Assembly (NCBI RefSeq): GCF_031846445.1
Contig: NZ_JAVRHR010000001.1
Span: 1,116,001 to 1,180,000, forward strand
Direction of reading: 5' to 3'
Source of the DNA: Croceitalea rosinachiae
Lineage (GTDB): Bacteria > Bacteroidota > Bacteroidia > Flavobacteriales > Flavobacteriaceae
DNA length: 64,000 nt
Below, one piece after another: positions 45,418-53,621 of this stretch. Every line of letters begins with the position of its first letter. The stretch's first letter is position 1. Below the pieces are notes generated by a model. That model was given only the letters and a program-made list of their open reading frames with translations. It had not been told where the DNA came from and did no database searches. Made by a program: the position numbers and the translations under genes.

Positions 45418-46716
45418 ATGAAAAAACAATATGGATTAGTTATCCTAGTTATCCTATCGGTACAATTAATAAATGCCCAATTCACTTTAGATGGGCAGTT
45501 TAGACCACGAGCAGAATATAGAAATGGATTTCAGACATTGATTCCAGATGCAGCAGACCCAGGGTTTGCAATTAATACTAGGGCTAGATTAAATGCCGGT
45601 TTTACGGCAGAAACCTTCAAGGTTTATTTGAGTATACAAGACCTTTTGGTATGGGGTGAAAACCCACAGATAATTCCCGTTGATTCTAATAACTCCTTTG
45701 CCATTTTTGAGGCATGGGCAGAACTACAACTAGGTTCAGGGTGGTCTACAAAACTTGGTAGACAAGTACTTTCTTATGATGACCAACGCTTTTTCGGAGG
45801 GCTCGATTGGGCGCAGCAAGGCCGAAACCACGATTTGGCCATGATAAAATATAAAAAAGACAGTTTCATTATGGATATTGGCTTGGCGTTTAACCAAGAC
45901 CTAGATGATAATGGAGGGCCTTTGTTTGGGTTCCAAAATCAAGGCACAACTTATCCGGCTAACAATCCCTTTCAATACAAGACCATGCAATATCTTTATG
46001 CTAAGCAAAAATGGGAAAGCTTTTCCGCAAGTTTGTTAGCGGTCAACTATGCCCATCAAAACTTTGATGCCAATGGCGAGGCCGATGGTGTAAACAGCCT
46101 TCTTACCTTAGGTTCACACCTTAACTATAAAAAAGGCAGTTTTGGAGCTGCCGCCAATGTTTTTATTCAATCAGGGACTTTTTTTAATGGAAGTACTGAT
46201 GTAAAAGGCGCCTTTCTTTTGGGCCTTGATTTGTCTTACAAGGCTTCCAGTAAGTTAGGCTTGGGTGCAGGAATAGAGATAATCAGTGGCGATGACGCCG
46301 ATACGAACGACAAAACCGAAGCTTTCTTACCCACCTTTGGCACCAATCATAAATTTAATGGTTTTATGGATTATTTTTATGTGGGCAACCATGTCAATAC
46401 TATTGGTTTATTCGATATTCACGCAAGTGCTAATTTCAAATTAGGCAAGAAAGGAAGCCTTTTTGCTAAAGTGTTGAATTTTTCTGGTCAACAAGACCTG
46501 CCAAGTGGAGAGAATGCGCTAGGTACTGAAATTGATTTGGTATATACACAAGGCTTTAAAGGTTTTGCTCTAAAAATAGGATACTCTCACTTGTTCCCGG
46601 CTGATGGCATGTATGAACTAAAGGGCATTACCGAAGAATTGGCATCAGATACCCAAAACTGGGCATGGGCCATGTTGATTATTAAGCCTAAATTTCTAAA
46701 CACTGCCAATAACTAA
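45418..46716 (+). CDS. Outer-membrane barrel of the alginate-export family, in the nrt operon
   Basis: This 432-residue protein has a signal peptide ending LINAQ, then alternating beta-barrel strands and a C-terminal barrel end (AMLIIKPKF). The sequence (FRPRAEYRNGFQT; SWSTKLGRQVLSYDDQRFFGGLDW as separate motifs in order) matches the alginate_exp-type barrels. As it is the fifth gene of the nitrate-uptake operon, I infer a general or nitrate-selective outer-membrane channel, not polysaccharide export. A weak hairpin TTTTTCCTT/AAGGAAAAA lies just after the stop. Confidence 0.82.
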   Translation: MKKQYGLVILVILSVQLINAQFTLDGQFRPRAEYRNGFQTLIPDAADPGFAINTRARLNAGFTAETFKVYLSIQDLLVWGENPQIIPVDSNNSFAIFEAWAELQLGSGWSTKLGRQVLSYDDQRFFGGLDWAQQGRNHDLAMIKYKKDSFIMDIGLAFNQDLDDNGGPLFGFQNQGTTYPANNPFQYKTMQYLYAKQKWESFSASLLAVNYAHQNFDANGEADGVNSLLTLGSHLNYKKGSFGAAANVFIQSGTFFNGSTDVKGAFLLGLDLSYKASSKLGLGAGIEIISGDDADTNDKTEAFLPTFGTNHKFNGFMDYFYVGNHVNTIGLFDIHASANFKLGKKGSLFAKVLNFSGQQDLPSGENALGTEIDLVYTQGFKGFALKIGYSHLFPADGMYELKGITEELASDTQNWAWAMLIIKPKFLNTANN

Positions 46717-46834
46717 TTTGTTTTTCCTTATCAAAAAGGAAAAAAGATTTTGCTTCAAGGGGTTATTGCACTCATAATTTAGTACAGTAGCCCCATTTTT
46801 TAGTATGGTTTAATTTTAACTTACATTTGTTAAG

Positions 46835-47521
46835 ATGGACGAAGCCATACTTCAAAAAACCACCAAGATAGTACTTGCAGATGACCACGCACTGGTTCGC
46901 GATGGTATTCGTGCTTTGTTGGAAGAAGAAACGAATCTTGAGGTTATTGGTGAGGTGTCGAACGGTATTGAGGCCATGTCTATGGTGGAGAACAAAGCCC
47001 CTGATATTTTGATTATTGATATTCGTATGCCTAAAATGGGAGGCATAGAAACTGTGGCAAAATTGAATGCACACAAGACGACGACCAAGTGTATTATTCT
47101 TTCCATGCATGATTCTGAGGAGTATATTTTAAAATCTGTGAAGGCTGGGGCAAATGGCTATTTGTTAAAGGATACCGATAAAAACGAATTTATCAAGGCC
47201 ATTCACACTGTGGAAGAAGGGGGCAAATATTTTAGTGGAGATATTTCAAATGTTTTGGTCAATAATCTGCTCAACCAAGGATTACCAGATGAGAAAGCAC
47301 AATCGTCCAAGACAAACAAAGCAAATACCTTTGATCTTACAAATAAAGAGTTCAAGGTATTAGAACTTATTCTTGCCGGATATACCAATAAAGAAATCTC
47401 AGAAAAGCTTCACAATAGTAAGCGTACCATAGAGACCCATCGTTTTAACCTTATGCGAAAGATGGAAGTCAAAAACTTGATAGAACTTTCAAAGAAGGCT
47501 GGAGAAGCAGGTTTGATATAG
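46835..47521 (+). CDS. NarL/LuxR-type response regulator
   Basis: This 228-residue regulator has a receiver domain (VLADDHALVRDG, phospho-acceptor D62 in IIDIRMPKMGG, the K of LLKDTDK) and a LuxR-type HTH (DLTNKEFKVLELILAGYTNK, then EISEKLHNSKRTIETH). It lies between the barrel gene and the nitrate reductase. The probable partner kinase is the NarX-like protein at 34046, 11 kb away in the same island. It is the prime candidate to bind the TACGTA motif (inference). Confidence 0.92.
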   Translation: MDEAILQKTTKIVLADDHALVRDGIRALLEEETNLEVIGEVSNGIEAMSMVENKAPDILIIDIRMPKMGGIETVAKLNAHKTTTKCIILSMHDSEEYILKSVKAGANGYLLKDTDKNEFIKAIHTVEEGGKYFSGDISNVLVNNLLNQGLPDEKAQSSKTNKANTFDLTNKEFKVLELILAGYTNKEISEKLHNSKRTIETHRFNLMRKMEVKNLIELSKKAGEAGLI

Positions 47522-47620
47522 TATTTACTACTTCAATTCACGCGTTGAGGAACTCCCAACATTATTAATAAAAAATTGCGATTCTAGTAGAATAATATCT
47601 AACTATTATGAATTATACAC

Positions 47621-47636
47621 TACGTATTACTACGTA
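47621..47636. promoter_or_regulatory. Tandem TACGTA sites upstream of nitrate reductase
   Basis: TACGTA at 47621-47626 and 47631-47636 are exactly 10 bp apart (spacer TTAC). The second copy is 7 nt before TAATTTTC (47643-47650), one base from the TAnnTTTG -7 box. This geometry fits an activator that replaces the missing -33 TTG. Confidence 0.7.
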
Positions 47637-47684
47637 ATTTTATAATTTTCCCTTTTAGGAAGTCCTACCAATACCATGTTTTGA

Positions 47685-50600
47685 ATGCAAAAAAAAGAAA
47701 GCCATAATACCATATGTTCCTATTGCGGAGTGGGCTGTGGTATAACGGTTAATAAGGATAACAATGGTGCCCTCAGTGTGGTAGGTGATGATGAATACCC
47801 CGTAAATAAAGGGATGTTGTGCTCTAAAGGTAAAAACCTGAATTACGTTGCCCAAGATACGAGCGATAGAATTTTACATCCTGAAATGAAATGGAGCCGA
47901 AACCATCCATTACAAAGGGTTACATGGGATATCGCCTTTAAACGTGCCGCCGCTGTGTTTAAAAGTATTATTAATAATTATGGTCCGGATAGCGTGGGTT
48001 TTTACGTCTCGGGACAATGTTTGACGGAAGAGTATTATCTCGCCAATAAATTGACCAAGGGTTTTATAGGCACAAATAATATAGACACTAATTCTCGTCT
48101 ATGCATGAGTTCTGCTGTGGTAGGATATAAAAAAGCAGTTGGTGAGGATGCTGTTCCTATCTCTTATGACGATATCGAACTTGCCGACTGTTTCTTGATT
48201 GCAGGGGCGAACCCGGCATGGTGCCATCCCATCTTATTCAGAAGGTTAGAAAAGCATAAAGAAAACAATCCTAAGGTTAAAGTATTGGTGGTAGATCCAA
48301 GGAAAACACAGACATGTACTTTGGCAGACCTTCATTTGCAAATATTACCAGGCACGGATGTTGTGTTGTTCAATGCTATCGCACGTTGGTTAATTGAACG
48401 CAAGAAAATAGACACCAGCTTTATTAAAAAATATACTTCCAATTTTGAAGCATGTAAACAAAGTGCATTTAGTTTAACCTTAAAAGAGGCTGCAAAACAT
48501 TGTGGAATCACCGTAGAGGAAATAAAAAAAGCAGCTAAAATTATAGGTAGTGCCAAGCGCTTTATCAGCATGTGGACCATGGGTCTGAATCAAAGCGTCA
48601 TTGGGGTGGACAAAAATGTTTCGCTATTGAACATATCATTATTGACCGGGCAAATTGGAAAACCTGGTTGCGGGCCTTTTTCATTAACGGGGCAGCCCAA
48701 TGCCATGGGCGGGCGTGAAGTTGGAGGAATGGCAAGCCTTTTGGCAGCACATCGTGATTTGAACAATGCCAACCACAGAAATGAAGTACAAGAGTTTTGG
48801 GGCGGTAAACCCATTAAAAAAGAGGCTGGCCTTACCGCCACAGAAATGTTCGATGCTCTGGATAGTGAAAAACTAAAGGCTATTTGGATTATCTGTACCA
48901 ATCCGGTAGTGAGCATGCCCAATGCTAGAAAAGTAGAAGCAGCACTAAAAAAAGCAAATTTTGTGGTGGTTCAAGATATTTCACATAACTCAGAAACAAC
49001 CAAATACGCCGATATTTTGCTACCTGCCGCTGGTTGGCTAGAAAAAGAGGGTACAATGACGAATTCTGAACGTAGAATCAGCTATTTGCCAAAAGTTATT
49101 GACCCCCCGGGAGAGGCTCGGCCAGATGCTGAAATTTTATGGAGGTTTGCTCAAGAAATGGGCTATTCTGGCTTTGACTATACTTCTGCCAGTGAAGTTT
49201 ATGATGAGTACTGTTTGATGACCAAAGGCACGAATATTGATATTTCAGGTCTTTCTTATGAACGATTAAAAAACGAGGGTAGTTTTCAATGGCCCGTGCC
49301 ACATAAAACCCATAAAGGTACCCCACGACTGTTTCAAGATCAGACATATTTTACCATGAACGGCAGGGCTCATTTCAATGCACCTAAGCAAATCTACAAT
49401 CAGTCAGAAAGAACCAATGCAGAATATCCATTGATATTGAATACGGGTCGTATACGTGATCAATGGCATACAAGAACAAAAACAGGCAAAGTCAAACGTC
49501 TATTGACGCATATACCAACCCCATATCTTGAAATGAATAAGGTAGATACTTATTTGAACAAGCTCAATGAAGGAGATATTGCAGTGGTAACAAGCAGAAG
49601 GGGAAGTGTTAGGGTAAAAGTGAAGATTAATTTAGATATCCGCGAAAAGGTAGTCTTTATGCCCATGCATTGGGGCAAGATTTTGAACAGTGATTTTAGT
49701 AGGGCCAATAACCTGACCAATAATCTTGTAGATCCCATTTCAAAAGAACCTGATTTTAAGTATTGTGCAGTTCGCGTAGAAAAATATATCAAACCAAAAC
49801 AAAAAATAGTTGTTATCGGTGCTGGGGCTGCTGCATATCGCTTTATACAATCTTATCGTGAGAAAAATGAAGACGACGAGCTACATGTTTTCTCAAAAGA
49901 AGCCTATCCATTTTACAATCGAGTATTGTTGCCCGAGTATGTGAATGAAGAACTACCATGGGATGCCCTATTAAAGTTGAAGCAGGGAGAATTAGAGAAG
50001 TTACGAGTCAACTTATACCCATCGAATGGAATAAGCGCTATAGATACTGAAGCAAGAACAGTAACCGATGATAATGGGCTACTGCATAGGTATGATATTT
50101 TGGTCATTGCTACAGGTAGCAGGGCATTTGTACCTGCTGATGTACGTATGGATTTGCCAGGTCGCTTTACGATGCGCGAACGAACCGATGCCGACAGATT
50201 AAAAAGATATTTAGATGAAACCGGTTTGCCCCCAAATCAACAGCATGTAGTCATTGTAGGTGGAGGTCTTCTTGGATTGGAACTTGCGGCATCGTTGAAA
50301 AAAATAGATATCAATATTAGTATCATTCAACGTGCCCCTCGGTTGATGGAACGTCAGTTAGACCCTGTGGCCAGTCGATTGCTTGCAGAAGATGTAGGGG
50401 AAAGGGGCATACAAATTTATTTTGATAATGAGGTAAGTACGATTTTTGAGGAAAACCAAGATGGACACAACCTACTGGTCACGCTAAAAACAGGTCGTAC
50501 TATAAGTTGTAATGCTATAGTCTATTCCATAGGTACCCGACCCAATATTGAGTTGGCAAAACATAGCGGATTAAAGACGCGAAGAGGTGTTGAGGTGAAT

Positions 50601-51218
50601 CCATATATGCAGACGAGCAAGCCTGAAATTTTTGCTCTTGGTGAAATTGCAGAATTTGAAAATACACTTTTTGGGATTACTTCGGCCGCCGAACAGCAAG
50701 CTGATATTGCTGCGAACTATTTGTTGGGCGATTTGAGCAGTATTTATTCGGGTTCGGTATTAATGAACATCTTGAAATTTGAGAACCTTGATTTGTGCAG
50801 TATAGGAATGGTTAATATTCCGCCAAAAGACAATTCTTATGAAGAAATCATTTTGATGGATGTGCGCAAACGATTCTACAAAAAGTGTATTGTTAAAGAT
50901 GATACCCTTAAGGGAGCCATTCTAATGGGGGATAAAAATGAATTTGCGGAATTCAAGCGTTTGATTGAAGAACAAATTGAACTTTCGGAAAAAAGGGATG
51001 AATTGTTACGGGGTAGTTCAAAAACGGCACCTTTAAAAGGTAAACTGGTCTGTTCATGTAGTCAAGTTGGTGAAGGAAACATTAAAGAGGTTATTTCCAA
51101 TGGCCGTACAAATTTTGCTGACATTTGTTCAGAGACCGGGGCTGGCCTTGGTTGCGGAAGTTGCAAGCCAGAGGTTAAAGCACTTTTGGATATGGAATTA
51201 AAATCAGTGGCTACCTAA
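47685..51218 (+). CDS. Assimilatory nitrate reductase fused to FAD/NAD reductase and [2Fe-2S] domains
   Basis: This 1177-residue fusion should reduce nitrate to nitrite in the cytoplasm using its own pyridine-nucleotide reductase. Residues 1-50: [4Fe-4S] domain (C11-x2-C14-x3-C18, C46). About 55-560: molybdopterin oxidoreductase, with Mo ligand C140 (NSRLCMSSAV), NapA/NasA-type. About 575-690: dinucleotide-binding domain (NTGRIRDQWHTRTKTGKVKR). About 703-1105: NirB-like FAD/NAD(P)-reductase (VVIGAGAAAYRF; VIVGGGLLGLEL). About 1120-1177: BFD [2Fe-2S] (VCSCSQVGEGN, GLGCGSCKP). Most bacteria encode these as separate NasC and NasB. No frameshift explains the fusion, as the linker is continuous. 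Confidence 0.94.
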   Translation: MQKKESHNTICSYCGVGCGITVNKDNNGALSVVGDDEYPVNKGMLCSKGKNLNYVAQDTSDRILHPEMKWSRNHPLQRVTWDIAFKRAAAVFKSIINNYGPDSVGFYVSGQCLTEEYYLANKLTKGFIGTNNIDTNSRLCMSSAVVGYKKAVGEDAVPISYDDIELADCFLIAGANPAWCHPILFRRLEKHKENNPKVKVLVVDPRKTQTCTLADLHLQILPGTDVVLFNAIARWLIERKKIDTSFIKKYTSNFEACKQSAFSLTLKEAAKHCGITVEEIKKAAKIIGSAKRFISMWTMGLNQSVIGVDKNVSLLNISLLTGQIGKPGCGPFSLTGQPNAMGGREVGGMASLLAAHRDLNNANHRNEVQEFWGGKPIKKEAGLTATEMFDALDSEKLKAIWIICTNPVVSMPNARKVEAALKKANFVVVQDISHNSETTKYADILLPAAGWLEKEGTMTNSERRISYLPKVIDPPGEARPDAEILWRFAQEMGYSGFDYTSASEVYDEYCLMTKGTNIDISGLSYERLKNEGSFQWPVPHKTHKGTPRLFQDQTYFTMNGRAHFNAPKQIYNQSERTNAEYPLILNTGRIRDQWHTRTKTGKVKRLLTHIPTPYLEMNKVDTYLNKLNEGDIAVVTSRRGSVRVKVKINLDIREKVVFMPMHWGKILNSDFSRANNLTNNLVDPISKEPDFKYCAVRVEKYIKPKQKIVVIGAGAAAYRFIQSYREKNEDDELHVFSKEAYPFYNRVLLPEYVNEELPWDALLKLKQGELEKLRVNLYPSNGISAIDTEARTVTDDNGLLHRYDILVIATGSRAFVPADVRMDLPGRFTMRERTDADRLKRYLDETGLPPNQQHVVIVGGGLLGLELAASLKKIDINISIIQRAPRLMERQLDPVASRLLAEDVGERGIQIYFDNEVSTIFEENQDGHNLLVTLKTGRTISCNAIVYSIGTRPNIELAKHSGLKTRRGVEVNPYMQTSKPEIFALGEIAEFENTLFGITSAAEQQADIAANYLLGDLSSIYSGSVLMNILKFENLDLCSIGMVNIPPKDNSYEEIILMDVRKRFYKKCIVKDDTLKGAILMGDKNEFAEFKRLIEEQIELSEKRDELLRGSSKTAPLKGKLVCSCSQVGEGNIKEVISNGRTNFADICSETGAGLGCGSCKPEVKALLDMELKSVAT

Positions 51219-51227
51219 ATAAGATTT

Positions 51228-52661
51228 ATGGAAAATAATGATCTATACCGTATACTTTTTAAAGGGGGTGTTACCTCACCTGGTGAACTAAAGGACAGTA
51301 TCGCTATGTTGGTCTCTGCAGGTCTAACCGAAGTATTTTTTGGTTCACGACAAGACCTTCTTTTCCCCTTAAAACATAATAATGAGCTAGAACTTGAATG
51401 TGAATCAAAATTTAATACCGATATCATTGGTGACAGGAGCTATCAAAACATCGTGAGTTCATACGTCGCGGCTGACATATTTGATATGACCTATTGGCTC
51501 AAAGGGTCTACGTATCTCTATATTTTAGAACAATTTGATTATTTACCAAAGCTAAAAATCAACATTACTGATCCTAAACAAAGATTAGTACCCATTTTTA
51601 GCGGGAATCTTAATTTTATAGCTTCTGAACAAGAAGATTATTGGTATCTGCATGTAGATCTTCCACATTGGAAGAAACCCATGTATTTATCAGTATTGGT
51701 ATATACCTGGGACATTATAAAAATATGTAAAGCAGTTGAAGAGATTTCTGAAGAGGCAGAGAATATTGAATCTCTTTTCTATATGCTCAACCAACGAACC
51801 GATGCCAATCATAGGCATATGGATAAGGCCTTAGAAATTCCGTATTTGACTTTTCCTTACTATGAGGGAATGAATCGAATGGGACTAGATCAATATTGGC
51901 TTGGACTGTACTGGAGGAATAATCGATACAACCTTGATTTTTTAAAGGAATTTTGTGGTTTCTGCCTCGATAATGGAGTTGGGAAAATCTGCATTACACC
52001 TTGGAAGTCCTTCATTGTAAAAGGCATAAAACAAAACAGCAGGCCTGATTTGGAGCGTTTTTTAGGGCAATGGGGTATCAACGTAAGGCACTCGCAATTA
52101 GAGATGAATTGGCACCTGCCGGTAGATGATGATGAAGCACTAGAATTGAAAAAATACTTGGTTCGTAGTTTTGACCAAAATGATATTAGTACTTATGGAC
52201 TCACTTTTGGTATAAGTAATGATGTCGGTAAGCGATCTCACTTTTCTTCGGTTATTATCGAGAAGAACCAACCTCCCACTATTATAAGGAATTTTGAGGT
52301 GCGACCTACATACAATGTATTGCACTTTGAAAGTTTTGACCCCAATACAAACAACTATATTACTTACGCCCAAGATATCGATAAGATTGAGCTACCTGGT
52401 TTATTAATGGAACTTAGCAAAAAGTACTTTCACCAGTTGGGGACTTTAAAAAACAAGGAAACTGAGGTTTCCGATAAGGAAATAATATTGAACGAGGTAT
52501 ATCAATGTCTTTCTTGTATGACCATATATGACCATAGTTTTGGCGACCAAAAAAACACTATTGCGAAGGGAACAAAATTTAATGATCTTCCTGAAGATTA
52601 TTGTTGTTCTGTATGCGGTAGTCCGAAAGGGGATTTTGCCCTTGCCGAATTGGAATTTTAA
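51228..52661 (+). CDS. Nitrite-reductase-like scaffold with C-terminal rubredoxin
   Basis: The last 50 of 477 residues are a rubredoxin: YQCLSCMTIYDHSFGD and DLPEDYCCSVCGSPKGDF, with two CxxC pairs for one iron. The rest is less familiar. FKGGVTSPGELKDSIAMLVS followed by AGLTEVFFGSRQDLLFP and the later FCLDNGVGKICITPWKSFIVK look like the ferredoxin-like half-domains of sulfite/nitrite reductase, but siroheme/[4Fe-4S] Cys ligands are not found. It is 9 nt after the nitrate reductase and surely co-transcribed. It may carry electrons to or assist the Mo enzyme. The function is unknown. Confidence 0.78.
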   Translation: MENNDLYRILFKGGVTSPGELKDSIAMLVSAGLTEVFFGSRQDLLFPLKHNNELELECESKFNTDIIGDRSYQNIVSSYVAADIFDMTYWLKGSTYLYILEQFDYLPKLKINITDPKQRLVPIFSGNLNFIASEQEDYWYLHVDLPHWKKPMYLSVLVYTWDIIKICKAVEEISEEAENIESLFYMLNQRTDANHRHMDKALEIPYLTFPYYEGMNRMGLDQYWLGLYWRNNRYNLDFLKEFCGFCLDNGVGKICITPWKSFIVKGIKQNSRPDLERFLGQWGINVRHSQLEMNWHLPVDDDEALELKKYLVRSFDQNDISTYGLTFGISNDVGKRSHFSSVIIEKNQPPTIIRNFEVRPTYNVLHFESFDPNTNNYITYAQDIDKIELPGLLMELSKKYFHQLGTLKNKETEVSDKEIILNEVYQCLSCMTIYDHSFGDQKNTIAKGTKFNDLPEDYCCSVCGSPKGDFALAELEF

Positions 52662-52664
52662 ATA

Positions 52665-52735
52665 CCCTCTACAACTAAATAAGTTAAAGAGGGATTATTT
52701 CAAACGAAAAAGCCTTCATAGATACGTGGGCTTTT
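52665..52735 (+). terminator. Two hairpins ending the nitrate-reductase unit
   Basis: A first hairpin CCCTCT...AGAGGG (52665-52693, with an inner AACT/AGTT) is followed by AAAAGCC/GGCTTTT (52708-52714 with 52729-52735) and a T-rich tail. The second stem touches the 3' end of the converging nucleotidyltransferase gene and may serve both. Confidence 0.65.
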
Positions 52736-53610
52736 TATTTCCAATCTAGCCCATTAGGATAATGTTTCTTTAAATATTCATTGACAGTAGCAATATCTTC
52801 TTTACTTGTCAAATCAATCACATGTTCGGAAATTGGAATGACCTCCACACTTCTTGGAATCTCATTAACCATATTCAATAAAGCTGTAGGTAGTTCTTTT
52901 TCATTTCGTTGTGGGTGGACTGGACAGTTTTGTAGAAAAGGGTAAAATAGGTCGCCATTGAATCTGAAAATATTCATACTGACCCTTAATTTTTCTTCAG
53001 TATCATAATAGTTCAATACTTCTTCATCGGATGGTTTTTCTATAATATCGATTAGACTATTGTCTTGACCCACTTTCATTAGGGCAAATCTAGCAATTCG
53101 TTCTGTAGTATATTTAAGACTATCACGGTCATAACCAGCTAGCGCGTTGGGCGCTTTTGTTTTTCTTAATGCCGCAAGTATGTTTTTAGAATAAAGGTTG
53201 TCACAATTACATACGGTAAACATACTTGACCGTAAAGTAGGATACTGTTCTAAAGCTTGAAAAACCCCATCAGCAGTGCCAAAGGGCTTTACTCTTCCGT
53301 CAGGAATATATTGCCGGACAAAAGAGATAATAAGCCCTTTGAAGTTGTTTTCACGCTCTTTTTTCCCATAAACTTCTTGAAACAGCGTATCATTTTCACC
53401 AATGACCATATAAATATTTAGGTAACCAGCCATTTTTGCGTTGTTTACCAAATAATGTAAAAAAGGTATATTGCCATCTCCAATCTCAATCAGTCCCTTA
53501 CTGCGTGTATTCGCCTGTTGAATAGTTTTTGAAGATAGATTCTGTCTTTCAGATTGTTTCTTCATACGCGAAGAGACACCTCCAGCTAAAATGATAAGAT
53601 TCTGATTCAT
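52735..53610 (-). CDS. Sugar nucleotidyltransferase (NTP transferase family)
   Basis: This 291-residue protein has the nucleotide-binding start ILAGGVSSRMKKQ and acidic metal ligands in FTVCNCDNLYSK, typical of sugar-1-phosphate nucleotidyltransferases. It lies 11 nt after a GHMP kinase, so the two probably salvage a free sugar: kinase makes sugar-1-phosphate, this enzyme activates it. Which sugar and which nucleotide are not readable. An insertion (about 18-37) rich in Gln/Ser is unusual. Confidence 0.85.
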   Translation of the reverse strand: MNQNLIILAGGVSSRMKKQSERQNLSSKTIQQANTRSKGLIEIGDGNIPFLHYLVNNAKMAGYLNIYMVIGENDTLFQEVYGKKERENNFKGLIISFVRQYIPDGRVKPFGTADGVFQALEQYPTLRSSMFTVCNCDNLYSKNILAALRKTKAPNALAGYDRDSLKYTTERIARFALMKVGQDNSLIDIIEKPSDEEVLNYYDTEEKLRVSMNIFRFNGDLFYPFLQNCPVHPQRNEKELPTALLNMVNEIPRSVEVIPISEHVIDLTSKEDIATVNEYLKKHYPNGLDWK

Positions 53611-53621
53611 TGCAGTATTAT

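Noticed and set aside
47621..47636. TACGTA copies elsewhere in the window (for example inside CDS at about 39723, 42160 and 26097)
   Set aside because: They are single, inside coding sequence and without 10-bp partners, which is expected by chance for a 6-mer in 64 kb.
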